Shown: one piece after another, positions 35,200-46,139 of the stretch
Layout of the letters: each line of letters starts with the position of its first letter
How positions within the stretch are numbered: position 1 is the first letter of the stretch
Assembly (NCBI GenBank): GCA_004794785.1
Contig: SJOL01009857.1
Location: 126,035 to 190,034 of the forward strand
From: Opisthorchis felineus
Lineage: Eukaryota; Platyhelminthes; Trematoda; Opisthorchiida; Opisthorchiidae
Direction: 5' to 3'
DNA: 64,000 nt
Position numbers and translations under genes: made by a program
Notes under the pieces: model-generated
The model's database searches: none
Seen by the model: only the letters and a program-made list of their open reading frames with translations
Told to the model about the DNA's origin: nothing

Positions 35200-36490
35200 A
35201 TGTGTTCCGGCCAAAGATTCGCTATCTTCTTACTTGAATCTTACTTGAATCATTTGTTCCCCGCTTGAATGCTCGTTAACATGAAAGTGTACTGGTTGTT
35301 GATCAGGTGGCTGTTGATCTGTTCGCCGAGCTTGGCAATTGGCTTGCAAACGTTTCGTCATCATATGAGGAGACATCATCAGTGCGCAGTTGGGTGGGTA
35401 CTTCTTCCTTGCCTGCGTGCGTTTATATAGCATTTGAAGACTATCTGTTATCTTCTAACGTGATTGGCTACTTGGGGGTAATGTTTTTTGTGAATTTATT
35501 GGTCCGTTTGTGATCTCTGTTGCGTTGTGGTCTGCGTTTCTATGTGTTGATTCGTTTTCCCAACGCCTTCTATTTTTAGCATTTTGTTCTCTGGCCTTGA
35601 TTATCACTGCGTTATAGTCTGATTGTGTGGACCTTGATTGGTTGGTTGCACCACCCTATTTTCTCCATTGTACCGGCTAGTGTCCCTGCGTCGCCGGTTA
35701 ATTTGGTGCTTTGGTTTATTGGTTGGGCGCCTCCTCCGATCAAATTGATGTGTCGGTTTGAATGAGACTTTCCTGCTTATCTTATGAGTTCCTCGTCTGG
35801 TTACTTTTGCAGCTCAGAGCTCTGTGGTTCTGGCGTTCTCTTGCTCTTAGTGATTGGTAAATGAGATAAATTTCGATTGTTTTTGATAGCTTCTTCAGTG
35901 GAGTATCAAGCCTACATAAATTCACGTTCTTTATTCGTTCCTGCTTGAGACAGTGTGCGGACGCTGCTCCAGTCGAACTCATGTCCTTCCTGATCTTTGT
36001 GTTTGGAGATGAGGGAAAATTGATCGTGTCTTTCAGTGGCGAGCTTGTGTTCATGTCTTCTGGTGAAGAGCTTCTTTCCCGTTTGTCCTATATACCGTCT
36101 GTCGCAGTCCTTGCATTTTCCTGTATCTGACATTGTTCTTCGTCATTGGGTCTAATTTTCCTTTTGGTCTCGATAGTGTCCTTCGCAAAGTGTTCGCAGG
36201 CTTGTAAGCGACCGTTGTATTGTGCTGTCGTAAAAGTCTTGCCGTCATTTCAGCGATGTTCTTGATGTATGGGAGTGTGACTCGTTCGCTTCCATTTTGT
36301 GCTGTTGTATCGATCGTATTTGGCTTCCTGAGTGACCTCCAGATGAAATTCCTCGGGTATCCATTTCTCTGGAACAATCTGTATAGGCGTTTTTCTTCTT
36401 TGATCTTGGATTCTGTTTTTCTGCAGTGTGACTCGATCCGCCTGAAAAGTGTCCGAATGCAGCTTCGTTTGTGACAATTCAACACATTAC
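35200..36490 (-). mobile_element. Penelope-like element A, 5'-truncated
   Basis: Begins within the end of the reverse transcriptase and keeps the linker and GIY-YIG endonuclease (35912-36485), then about 700 bases of 3' sequence. Near 35340-35390, minus strand, a block ctgatgatgtctcctcatat followed by gatgacgaaacgtttgcaag recalls the hammerhead regions found in Penelope-like terminal repeats, but its helices are not convincing. A second, different Penelope-like element follows at 37.06-38.76 kb in the same direction. Confidence 0.75.
35912..36485 (-). pseudogene. Penelope-like reverse transcriptase end and GIY-YIG endonuclease
   Basis: The frame starts with HKRSCIRTLFRRIESHCRK and FQRNGYPRNFI, the usual thumb-side end of Penelope-like reverse transcriptases, then TLPYIKNIAEMTARLLRQHN. 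After a frame change near 36110 comes CKDCDRRYIGQTGKKLFTRR, a CxxC pair and a GIY-YIG-like block (RYIGQTG), then HEHKLATERHDQFSLISKH and ends near 35912. The endonuclease would cut target DNA for integration. The palm catalytic motifs are missing, so the copy is dead. Confidence 0.75.
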
Positions 36491-37059
36491 CAACATGAAA
36501 ATGTCTGATAGTTGTTTCTACTTTTAGTTAAACCAATGACGCATCCAGGCTACCGCATAAATTATTTGGCAATTCAGGGAGCACCATTGAAAGAAAAGAC
36601 TGCCAAGAGTAGCACAATGAGTGTATCAACACCTAGCGTCAACTGCGGTCGTTAACTAGGTCGTTTAATGTGATGTTCGTCAGGCGGGAATCGATAAATG
36701 GCCTTGAATATTCCTTATAACCACAAGCAGTATAATACTGGCCCTCGGTACCGACCGATCCAGGTTCCTCGTGGAAAGTGTCGTAACAGGCTCAAAAGTG
36801 ACAAACACTGTGTATGTATGTTTTCAATCATGGCCCCAATTCTTGTGGCTAAAATTAGATAGGTTTTTCCCAGTAGACGACGGATTCTGTCGCAAAAAAA
36901 AACACAGAAGCTACGAGAATAATAATTTGGCCAAGTGAGGTTAAATACATATCGGAATATGACAAAATTATACAGAGACTCGATGGCGCTGTCTCGTCAG
37001 GATAGATACTGATAATGAGAACACTGACGAACATTAATGTTTTCGGGATCTCGTCGTCA
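36491..37059. other. No gene recognised
   Basis: Separates two Penelope-like remnants; part may be 3' sequence of element B. Confidence 0.3.
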
Positions 37060-38757
37060 GCTCAATACATATCTAATGGTCAAAACAGAGGTAAATAATG
37101 AAATAACTAAGTAAGATTCGTAGATAGATTAGAAATCGTGGAAGCACAGACGACTGGTTGTCAGCGAACTCCAAGTCGTATCTAACCAGATGATGTGGGG
37201 TAGTCAAGAAGGCCTTTGAGCGACTGGGTCGATCGATTCGTGTCACATGACTCAGCGTTCGTACGAATCGTTTTTGGCAGCACAGTATCGGATTTCGCAA
37301 CCGTACTGCGAAAGCTTCGGCTTTAGTCGAGTGACGCCGTTGGGTCGATACTAGCAGTCTACTAGATACTCAGTAGGTAACCTGAACCGACTCTCTGGAT
37401 TAGGCACGTGACCAGTGTCAATTATGTGTGACGCTATCGAGCTTTTAGCTGAACCGTTGCATCTAGTGATGTTCCGACAAGAGAGACACCCAAGTACTCT
37501 CCTGGCAAGTTGGCGTGTCGTGCACCCAACATATTCGGATGAGCAACAGCAGAAAAAGAGGACACTACAATATTCTGAGTGAGGAATGGCATCGTCTTTG
37601 AGGTTTAAGTTGAGTAAAGGGATAGTTGTAAACCAAGGTCGCGGAGTTGCTGACTCAAACGCGCGTCGTAGAGATTGAAACAAGCGACGATTGACTGTTT
37701 GCCAACAGGTGACCTTCATAGAGTGGATTCAAGTAGACCGGCTTCATTGCAACGGTCGTGACAGACGGTCGGATAGGAGGTTCAGATATTTTCTTGACTA
37801 TAAACCTTTGGATGATTGTCGGGCCAGAGGACGTCAGTAATGAGTTTCAGTTCAGAGTCCAGTGTATCCACAGAACAAACTTGTCTTGCTCGGCCCGTTA
37901 AAATGTAAACCAGGGTTGGTTTCTGCCTCAGTGATGCAAAGCTGTGGGCTTTGTGTAGACAGATCTCTGAAATGAACCCGGATGTAGTCTGACTAACTTA
38001 ATGTCCAATAATTGGAATGCGTTGTCACTTTCGGTTCCAAAAGTAAACTGAATGAAGTTGTTGAAGAGAGCGTCTACTTCGGAGTTGTGTGATACTGGCG
38101 TACAAATATCATCCACATACCGTAGATAAAAGTGAGTACGTCTGATCTTCACACTCATTCGGCCAAGCTTCGGTTTACTCATAAACATCTTACTCAGGAA
38201 CAGACCAAGAAGAGAACCCATGGCGATTCCATCAGTTTTTCGGTAAAAAAAGGAGATCCAGTGGAATTATGCGTTAAAGTTACAGAGTAAAAGTAATCCG
38301 TTTAAATAGGTGGTGAGGAGTGGATCCGTCAGATCTGATGACTCAATGTAATCACAGATAAAATGTCTTCATGAGTCTTCACAGGTGAGACGTTGGTGAA
38401 AAAAGAGAGGTTAAGTCAAAAATGGGAGCTAAAATCAGTGTCTTCTACCAGCTCCACAAAATCAAATGCATCTCGGAGATTGTATTGGCCAAAATGTTGA
38501 CATACGGGCTCCAGAATCTCGACAAATCGTTGGGCAGTTGCGTGATATGGGGAATTACACGTATCTGAAATACGTCTCAATGGGACATCTTTCTTTTGAA
38601 CCTTAGGCAGACCATGAAGTCATACGATTATGGTACCGGTAGGCTTGAGACATTGGAATAAAACTTCGGAAATTCGACCTTCATTCCTCAGGCGCTTCAG
38701 ACTGTTTTTCAGCTGCTTCTTAATTGTTTGGGTCTGGTCTATTTACTTTTGCTCTTT
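37060..38757 (-). mobile_element. Penelope-like element B, decayed
   Basis: In the minus direction: TIKKQLKNSLKRLRNEGRIS near 38720, GLPKVQKKDVPLRRISDTCN near 38610-38560 (the family's 'GLPKxHK...PLRPIVS'), a FFTNVSPVKTHEDIL block near 38390 (family: SLFTNVP), MGSLLGLFLSKMFM near 38215, YLRYVDDI near 38120 with the catalytic aspartates, then a GIY-YIG block EYVGCTTRQLARRV near 37535 and a tail to about 37073. Several stops and shifts. Its reading differs greatly from element A, so two lineages are present. Confidence 0.78.
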
Positions 38758-38758
38758 G

Positions 38759-38760
<2 letters not shown>

Positions 38761-38798
<38 letters not shown>
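38761..38798. repeat. (AT)19 microsatellite
   Basis: A pure AT run at the 5' edge of Penelope-like element B. The 5' truncation point of the element appears to lie in or next to it. Confidence 0.95.
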
Positions 38799-38800
<2 letters not shown>

Positions 38801-39344
38801 ACTCTTCGCACTTCTGTGGTGTAAGGTGAGTGACCATTTTTCCCACCAGACAAAGGTCAGAACAGTATTCAGGTAACTCAACCGTTGTTTTCATAACTTG
38901 ATTTTGCTGATGGTGTCTAAGACCACTACTTCACCGGACCGAGTTTGCCGTGATAACAAAAAACGCAGCTGTTGCGCAGTCCAGGGTGGCCATACTCTTG
39001 TGAACAACGGAGTTACAGGCCACCAGAATAGTCATCTACGATCGCATGCATAGGGTGGAACAAAAAAACTAGAATAAAAACGCAGTCCAGGGTGATCAAA
39101 GCGACCAGCAGCATATTGGTTGCATCTCGATGGACAAGCATGATTTAAACGGATGGTCGCTTAAACTCTTGATAGCATACAGGATTATAGTGATTGGTCT
39201 CAAGACACTTCGAACAACGGAGCTGACATTGTTATTTTCCACACAAGATATCCGAAACGACCAAATTCATATCGTTTACCGGACTTGTGAACTTATATGA
39301 AATAAATTTGATGTGGCCTGGTGCTGTCTGAGTGAAAGTCAGTC
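38799..39344. other. No gene recognised
   Basis: No supported feature; may include decayed Penelope-like sequence. Confidence 0.3.
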
Positions 39345-39520
39345 AGACGGCTGATCAGCCACTCGTCGCCGAACAAATTGAAGTTCAAACTACTACCAGG
39401 TAGGCTGCGGGTTCGAAATCCCATGGAGTTTCGTGAGATGATGATGATTTCCAACAAGCGTGAAATAGATGTACAGTGCTTCTCCGCTTTTCAGGACGAA
39501 ATCTCCGTTGATAATGTTAT
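39345..39520 (+). repeat. tRNA-derived SINE family B, decayed
   Basis: Matches the 31.95-kb copy in order: ctgatcagccactcgtcgcc head, B-box-like gcgggttcgaaatccc (39407-39422), ggagtttcgtgag, then a decayed hammerhead block (gatgatgatttccaacaagc, tgaaatagatgtacagtgc). Confidence 0.6.
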
Positions 39521-39959
39521 TTAGTTTGCTTACTTACCGCAGTGATTAGTTTTGGTTTGGACGAGTAAAATAGGCAGCCAGACTACCCTGTAGAATATAT
39601 CACCAAATTCTGGTTTAGTAGTTGGATCTGCGGAAGTCCAAGTTCCCGCTCCATTCAGGTACTGCTAATCTGTCAAATTAATGGATGAGAATACGTAAAA
39701 CTGCTCTGTGAGGTCATGGGTCATCCAAAAGCTAGTGTCCATTTGGTCGAGAAGATATTTATGCTCAGTCGTGAACCATAACCATGTTAAGCTGTATCCG
39801 AACTTCGCATGGGCCTGTTACTGACAAACGATTTTTCTGGATTTTTTTAAATGCATTTAGACACACTGCAGTTGCAGGTGTGAATGTAAAAAGCTCGAGT
39901 GGTTAAATAACTTCACTGGTTTTGTTTTGGGACATCTATGATAGATGAAATAATTCTAG

Positions 39960-40143
39960 AAATCGCTGAAAAAAATCGTAAACCTCGCTTAGTTGACCAC
40001 TTTTGTCATCCTCTCGCCAGTCCTGCTCGAGCGACAGCTGGGGCGATAGCGAACTTGTGCGCTCACTGTAATTACACCTCCAAGCTATTGGAAAGCTCCA
40101 CAAAAGCTTTATGTTTAGGCCAAGGTGGTTTATTGGCTCCACT
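39960..40143 (+). CDS. Possible exon of an armadillo-repeat-like protein
   Basis: An open segment runs to a GTAAGT donor at 40144; an acceptor TAG lies at 39957-39959 (another at 39942-39944). The central residues HPLASPARATAGAIANLCAH resemble the helix pattern of armadillo repeats, where an Ala-Gly-Ala-Ile/Leu-x-Asn-Leu block is common. No further exon was found, so the family call is tentative. An ATG at 39938 would also open the frame. Confidence 0.38.
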
Positions 40144-40630
40144 GTAAGTCATTCGCGTTCGCTACCATACCATCTCATGATGAATTGTTGAAGAATGATG
40201 TCTTTTCGACATCTATGAGTTTGAGAAACTAAGACGACATTTAAATAGAAGCAAGCACATTCAGCCGGGTAGTACGACCCGTATCCAAAATTCATGCCAC
40301 ATTGCCGGCTCATGTTGAGTGTCAGTACACTTCATCAGAGGTCGTGGAACGTGATCCTGTGGGTTAGATAACTCCCACGGCACCTTTTGTGTTTAAATTT
40401 CAAATATTGGTCCCGAACAAGGATCCGGTTACCGGAATTAAAATAACTTGTGCTTTTCTCCCATGAAAAATTAAATCAATCCGCTGAGACATCAAATACA
40501 GTACCTTGTCTTGGTTTAGTTTATCTGAATAAGTTATTTTCTCCCTTGATCTTTGTTGCCGAAGGATTGCAGTCATCTGTTGTTGGTTCCATGTAGGTTG
40601 GCTACATGATGGTAGACATGTAGACAACGA
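40144..40630. other. No gene recognised
   Basis: Possible intron following the exon at 39960-40143. Confidence 0.3.
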
Positions 40631-40820
40631 AAGTAGTCGTTCAGCTGTAACACACTTTCCGTGCCTAGCTACCATGCCACTCGAAGGAAGCACGAGGGCC
40701 GAGATACTGCCAGGTTACCCAAGCCTAGACAGGAGACGTCGATATGCAGAGACCGGGTTCGAACCACAGACCTTCTGGTCAGTAGATTCTTCCCCTAACC
40801 CCTGAACTATCTGAAGCTCA
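40631..40820 (-). repeat. tRNA-derived SINE family A
   Basis: Minus strand: B box ggttcgaacccgg (40754-40766), body words gcttgggtaacctggcag and the ctgaacgact end. The A box is altered (agttcaggggttaggggaag). Confidence 0.8.
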
Positions 40821-41221
40821 AACGGCGAAAACGCTCATCAGAATCAAAGTCGACGTATATCGGGAAGATTTTTAACGGCGAATTCCAACTGTGATTTAGT
40901 CCCTGTGGAAGATAGTTGGATATTTATGAAACCATCTATTTTGGAGGTGACACCATTTGGGTCTTAATTTAGTATGCTTTGATTTTCTCCCAGAGTGCGC
41001 AACTATAGCGAAGTGGTTTGACGACTCATGATTTAGACGGTCCAGCGCGGGATACTATATTTTTGCGTGTGTAACTGTGGGCCTGTCCGGATGTGTATCG
41101 AAGCTCTCACTTTCTTTCTTGATTAGCAAGGTAGGTTTGTTGATTTTGGTAGAAGTAACCGAAACAATGGGTTACGGCTCGACAAAACCAATAACGGACG
41201 CTTTCTGGTATCTAACTTGAT

Positions 41222-41430
41222 ACGATGACGCAACGAGGGACGAGATGGTGCAAGTGGTTAGAGCGCGAATTTGCTGACCGGAAGGTCCGTGGTTCGAACC
41301 CGATCTCTGCCTCTCGGCTTTCCCTGTCTAGGCTTGGGCAACCTGGCAGTATCCCAGCCCTTGTGCTGCTCTCGGGTGGCATGGCAGCTAGGCACTAAAA
41401 GGGTGGTGCAGCTGAACGATGACGCAATGA
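41222..41430 (+). repeat. tRNA-derived SINE family A with clear target duplication
   Basis: A box gtgcaagtggttagagcgcg, B box ggttcgaaccc (41291-41301) and the full family body. The 15-base words acgatgacgcaacga (41222-41236) and acgatgacgcaatga (41416-41430) flank it with one mismatch, so the insertion is fairly recent. This is the best copy for deriving the family's limits. Confidence 0.88.
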
Positions 41431-42114
41431 CTCGATTACGTATCACTTGGATGTGAGCTTTTTAAATTGAGTGACTTTGAATGATGCCCATTTAGCAATC
41501 AGAAATGCACTGATTGCATCTACATAATGAATGTTTGGCTATCATCACTGTCTCCAGGCTTGAAATTCCTATGAGCAACTAGTTGGCCTGGTCAACTCTC
41601 ACAGCAGGCATAATCCTAAAATCAAATAAGCATCTAAACAAATAAACAAATAAAGTTAATGGCAGTGGCTGTATTCATGAATGTATGTTCAGTCTATGTG
41701 TAGCCCGTTGAAGTTGGGGTTCTATTTCACTGAATGACCAATTTAATGAAGGCTAACTGGACGGGCTTCTTGCCCTCGTGGATGACGTGGTTCGTTTTTT
41801 CCACTCGGATGTTGGCTCAATCCTTTTTGAGACAATTAAGCCCACAATGACAGTTGTTTCTACACTGATTGTATGAGATGAATACTAACTTGAATAAACT
41901 GATAAAAATGAGCACTTCATACTGCTAAGGTTTACGATGAGTTTTGTGGCCGAGAAGAAACAAAATCATTGCTAGCTACCTGCCTGCACTCCAAGTGATT
42001 CCAGTCCATTCATAGTCTCTGATTTCTACATGCCCCAATCTGGGTTGATATTGAGGTTCTGCGTTGACAGAACATGCTCCAGACAATAAGATCACCCCAT
42101 TTCTGCATTCCTGC
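41431..42114. other. No gene recognised
   Basis: Contains a short AAACAAAT-type repeat at about 41628-41655. Nothing else is seen. Confidence 0.3.
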
Positions 42115-42120
42115 TTTATT
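42115..42120 (-). promoter_or_regulatory. Polyadenylation signal AATAAA
   Basis: On the minus strand, ten bases after the stop of the exon at 42342-42130. The very short 3' untranslated region it implies is in keeping with a compact gene end. Confidence 0.5.
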
Positions 42121-42129
42121 CACTTAATG

Positions 42130-42342
42130 TTACACAGTACAGTAGCCTCGTAAGACCAACTCGCTCGAAGCGTATTGCTGGTTGTTTGCATGCGGCAAAC
42201 CAGTAGATCGCGAAAAGAAATCCAAACACTTGATTGGGCGGAAATCTTTGAAACGCTCCGTCCGTCCATACTTTCTACATGTCCGCATCATCTGTGCGGA
42301 CCATTCAAGCGCGGTCCTCATTCCTTCCAGGAACTGGTCGCG
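42130..42342 (-). CDS. Terminal exon of an unrecognised gene
   Basis: Seventy codons and a TAA stop follow a strong acceptor with a long pyrimidine tract (cctgcttttctacttgttaaag). The residues are helical (RDQFLEGMRTALEWSAQMMR, then KYGRTERFKDFRPIK). The AATAAA at 42120-42115 supports a gene end. Upstream a 40-base intron (42382-42343, GTAAGA to AAAG) leads to an open stretch ending VIRVEEFRE in matching phase. Product unknown. It may be the 3' end of a gene including the minus-strand exons at 44.1, 45.8 and 47.0 kb. Confidence 0.5.
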   Translation of the reverse strand, partial: RDQFLEGMRTALEWSAQMMRTCRKYGRTERFKDFRPIKCLDFFSRSTGLPHANNQQYASSELVLRGYCTV

Positions 42343-42382
42343 CTTTAACAAGTAGAAAAGCAGGAATAAAGCACACTCTTAC

Positions 42383-42420
42383 TTCGCGAAACTCTTCTAC
42401 CCGAATTACATGTTTGCAGG
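42383..42420 (-). CDS. Possible 38-base exon before the terminal exon
   Basis: CKHVIRVEEFRE is read in phase with the terminal exon and ends at GTAAGA. The start is taken after an AG at 42422-42421; the acceptor is weak and stops lie just upstream, so the limit is uncertain. Confidence 0.3.
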
Positions 42421-44093
42421 CTCGGAATTTTCATCATTACAGTCCCTCTGAGGGAGCAACGTCCAATAATCAAAGGGTTCTTCAAATGGCAGGTGTACTC
42501 CTTCAGATAAGATACCACAATGAAAATACCCTACGTCATTGGCCCAGATTCGTTAGCTGACTGTCACTTCAACAAAACCTGATACACCAACAAGCCTTCT
42601 TCGTGAGCTCGTCTTGACGGTATTCCCTTAGGCGATAAGTTAGCCACGAATAAGCACAAAACACCACGCATTAAATGTCATTTAGCTGAAAAATGGGATG
42701 AAATAACACACGATAATGCATTATTTCCTGAGTCACTGATAATGAGTGTTTCTGTCGTCATAGAAGAATGCCTTCGTGATAACTTATCATGTTTGGTGAC
42801 TCTTATCCAAGTTCACTGAGTTGGTGAAACCTCCGGGTCCTAATCACCTAGATTATGGGTTGACACCCACCATACAAGTTTACAGTAATTCTCCAATACG
42901 TGCCCATCATTGACATACAGTTATTAGACATCTGAACTACTCGCTTTAGACGAGACGGAAAATTCTTTCTAATCCTTATTAAATCTACTTAAAAATACGC
43001 GTGAAATTCATTTGTTCCATCACAGAAAACACGTGGTAGGTTTTTATTGGCCAACATCCCACGAGGAACCATCTCTGTTAAAAAAAACTAGAATCCCCCG
43101 CAGAAATCCAACAAAATCCAGCAGAAATCGGCTGGTGATTACATTCCCGGCATTATTCCAGCCACTCGATTGTATCAAACATTTCAGAGGGGTCAAGAAT
43201 TTCTTCTTGACCTAAACAAATGAAGGAGTATTAATTAGCTAGCCGCTTGCTGTATCCTTGATATCCACCATTTTATCATTAAAACACGATCGATATCTAC
43301 CAGTAGCTTTTTGGAACAAACATTCTTACCTAATAACTTGAATCTTCATATCCATACTAACTCTATAACATTCAGTCTCTCAGAATTGACACAGTTTCGG
43401 TCACTCTATGGAACGTGCTTTTTAAAGTTTAGTAAGGCCCAGGCGCATAGTTCGACGTTTAACGGATTACCTCTGAAGTAGTCCAAGGTAGGCGGCAACA
43501 ACACAAACTTCCCATTGTACACAAACGTGAAGCAATATCCCAAGGCAAAATACCGAATTTATCAGTTCTCAGACCCTGCTGAGGGGGCCTCCCGATTCCG
43601 TTTAGCTACCCAACGCTTAAACAAACAGCAGACTTTTCGAGCTGAACACCTAAGTCTTACAGTCCTAAGTCTGTTCGCTTTCAACTGCGGAACGGATGAC
43701 TGCATGACGACCACCGGGTGAAATGCCTACTAATCAAAAGAAAATTTAAGTACTCCAGCCCATTTTTCTAGTGGATACTAACAGACAACCTGAGAAAATC
43801 AAACCGGAGATAACTCGATTGGTGGGCTACATAAGTAACCACAATCTGAGTGTAGCTACTTAATGTGCAGAAGTGGTTTTACGAATGTGAACTGGCTGAT
43901 CAACTTGAAGCTACTTGGAATAGACAGCCTTGGCTGGCGGTTCAGCGGTAGACTTGGAGGTGTACACTGAAAACCCAACTGGACTGGTTACTAAATTTAG
44001 GGGCTACTCGAATGAAGCAAGAGTAAATATCGTTTCTGAACTTTGTCCATATTTCGTGGGTTATTTTCATCTGGTTTTGCAAAGCTCCCTCAC
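42421..44093. other. No firm gene; probable intron
   Basis: An open plus frame at about 43482-43721 (with KAKYRIYQFSDPAEGASRF) is overlapped by an equally open minus frame, so the strand cannot be decided. Confidence 0.3.
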
Positions 44094-44345
44094 CGAATCA
44101 AACCCTGAATTCCTTCCAATATAATCGTTCCTGTACTGTCAAATGAATATCGACTGGTGGCATACCAAAAAAACCTTCCACAATCACCCCACAAGTCATC
44201 TTCAAATATAGTCTCTGTCCTAATGTCAGCCTCCAGACTGAGATTGTGCAGTCCAGCGTCCTTGTTTCTAGTGTCCGCTTCCGAAACAGCATCCTGGCTA
44301 ACGTTTAAACACGCAGTGACGAATGAGGTGCCACCGATTTTCACA
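44094..44345 (-). CDS. Probable internal exon of an unrecognised gene
   Basis: The exon starts after acceptor gtactctttcgaatcag with one base, reads 83 codons and leaves two bases at a GTGAGG donor. Residues include VKIGGTSFVTACLNVSQDAV, ETIFEDDLWGDCGRFFWYAT and STGTIILEGIQGLIR, with N-glycosylation-type NVS and NLS. This looks like part of a secreted or extracellular domain, but no family is recognised. Confidence 0.42.
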
Positions 44346-44859
44346 CTGATTCGAAAGAGTACACAGTTTTATCCTGGCTCGACCTACATTCCAAAAAATT
44401 ACTCATTCAATCGATAAGTAGTGCTGAATATCCTACGACAAACAAATCACATATCTACCGTTCAGTTTAGTAAGGAACCGAGTAGAAATGTAGGAGGTTT
44501 AGCTCACTCCGGTCCACAACAACGTGGCGTTAAGCTCGATATTCATAACGAATCTTGAATATAGACCCAGACACATATAGTGCGAAATAAAAGACAGTGT
44601 TATTGAACAGGACTGGGACACGTGACGTTTGCATTGTGTGCCTAGGTACATGTCCAAAATTTTCTAAATTCTTGTTTCTCCTATATGAAATTGAAACCAA
44701 CGTTCTTTGGAAACCCGGATGATATCTCGCTGCAGAATTTGCTTTAGGGGTTCTCTAGCGGCGATGACGGACATCAACTGTTGATCCACTGAGCAGATGT
44801 GTGGCGAATCAACGTGACCTCAGGTGTAAGTGTGTGGCGATAAGCCATGTACTGGGTAG

Positions 44860-45010
44860 TTCATTTGGTATGTCACTCGGTCAGTGAGCAACCAGTTACG
44901 GATTCCACTTCCCTCCAGGGACGGTTTTTCCGGTGTTCTGTCAGCCCTTGGAGACTGGCAGCAGCTCAGGCACTACCCTCAGTTTCAACTGTTGGGTCGA
45001 GAATGAGATA
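44860..45010 (+). repeat. Possible decayed tRNA-derived repeat
   Basis: The words gggtagttcatttggtatgtc and, 35 bases on, gttacggattccac sit at the spacing of A and B boxes; the following ggagactggcagcagctcagg has a SINE-body look. No second copy is found in the window. Confidence 0.25.
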
Positions 45011-45792
45011 ATGAGAGATGGCGTCGATGTTTGACCTCACGCCTATCCGTGGCTGTCAACGGTCATAAAAGAGTCATCCAACTACGGGCAAAATATCAGT
45101 TCTCGTGAAAAATGCTCAAGTCTGTATGTGGCCAGTTCAAAGCACGGTCTCTCACTGCTGAACTGCAACAAACCTTCCTCTGGAATGGGGCTCTAAGGAG
45201 TGGTATGGTTCCTTGCACTAATCCTGCCCTATTGCAAGTAGGTCAGAAACGATAGCGCTTTTCCAGGCAAGTACCGATCGTTGACTTGGCAGATACTCGA
45301 GCCCTGATGCATGCAGCTGGTTACCAGATCGATCACCCTGCGATTTATGCTGCCTTGGTTGCAATGTGAGTCAAAAGCTACAGAACTGACCTCTGCATTC
45401 AACATGATTAGTTGATCAGGAACTGGAACAGAATCAGATTCAAGACCAACTTACCTGTAGAAGAGAAAAGAGATCAAGCCGTCAAGTTTGTCATCTCTGA
45501 ATGTATCAAGACAGTGTATGATTCAGAACCCCGTGGAATCAGTCCACGGTTTTTCCTACTGTGCCTAGTATTAGCATGTAGATGTGACGTGGCATGCATG
45601 TGACGATGACCAAAGCACTGGTTCATATTATTATGGGATACATGTATGCGAATAGATAGATATGCTTATATTGCCCCACATATAACCTCTCCAGATAGGG
45701 TTATCCGGCTAGGACTATACAAGGTGCTCGACTGCTTAATAGTTTGGATCGGCAGTCGTCGTCGTCGTTGTTAAAACCACCACGCACTTTAC
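45011..45792. other. No gene recognised
   Basis: No supported feature; may be intron. Confidence 0.3.
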
Positions 45793-46009
45793 CACATGTG
45801 TAGATACTCCAAGATGTTTTTGTAGAACTTTTTGTTCCCAAGTTTTAAACAATGATCCGTCAGGAAACTTGAACTGCTTCAATGGAAATTTAAAAATATC
45901 TGGATGCTGTGTTACAACGCCTTGAAGGTGTCCACTGCTTTGGGTTTCATGACAAAGGTTGAGCATCCATTTGGACATCTTAACTGCAAATCGAATAGTC
46001 TTCAGACTT
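45793..46009 (-). CDS. Probable internal exon of an unrecognised gene
   Basis: A very good acceptor (aaattgtctttacag) is followed by one base and 72 codons, ending in phase 0 at GTAAAG. Residues: SLKTIRFAVKMSKWMLNLCH, then GVVTQHPDIFKFPLKQFKFP and SLFKTWEQKVLQKHLGVSTH. Further upstream (46130-46040) the minus strand reads VYPVIFLEGMRVRDFHTLF, perhaps another exon. No family is recognised. Confidence 0.5.
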
Positions 46010-46139
46010 CTGTAAAGACAATTTACGGCATTTGTACAGTCACCTTAGAAACGTTATCGAACATTTTGTGGAAAAATACCAGGTCGTACAGGCTTGAATA
46101 AAGTGTGGAAATCTCTGACCCTCATGCCTTCAAGAAATA

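Noticed and set aside
35340..35395. CTGATGA ... GACGAAAC block in Penelope-like A as a ribozyme
   Set aside because: Spacing is right, but helix II is out of register and helix I and III partners are not found. Kept only as a note on element A.
37020..37075. CTGACGA ... GAAA ... palindrome in the Penelope-like B region, hammerhead-like
   Set aside because: Helix III pairs well, but helix II is absent and the strands for helix I do not pair; the CTGACGA instead pairs with a downstream TCGTCAG.
38761..38798. Direct repeats suggesting a CRISPR array or origin
   Set aside because: A plain dinucleotide microsatellite in eukaryotic DNA; no spacer structure anywhere in the window.
41245..41305. 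True tRNA gene from good A and B boxes
   Set aside because: No cloverleaf with acceptor stem can be formed, and the segment continues into a repeat body shared with other copies; it is a SINE.
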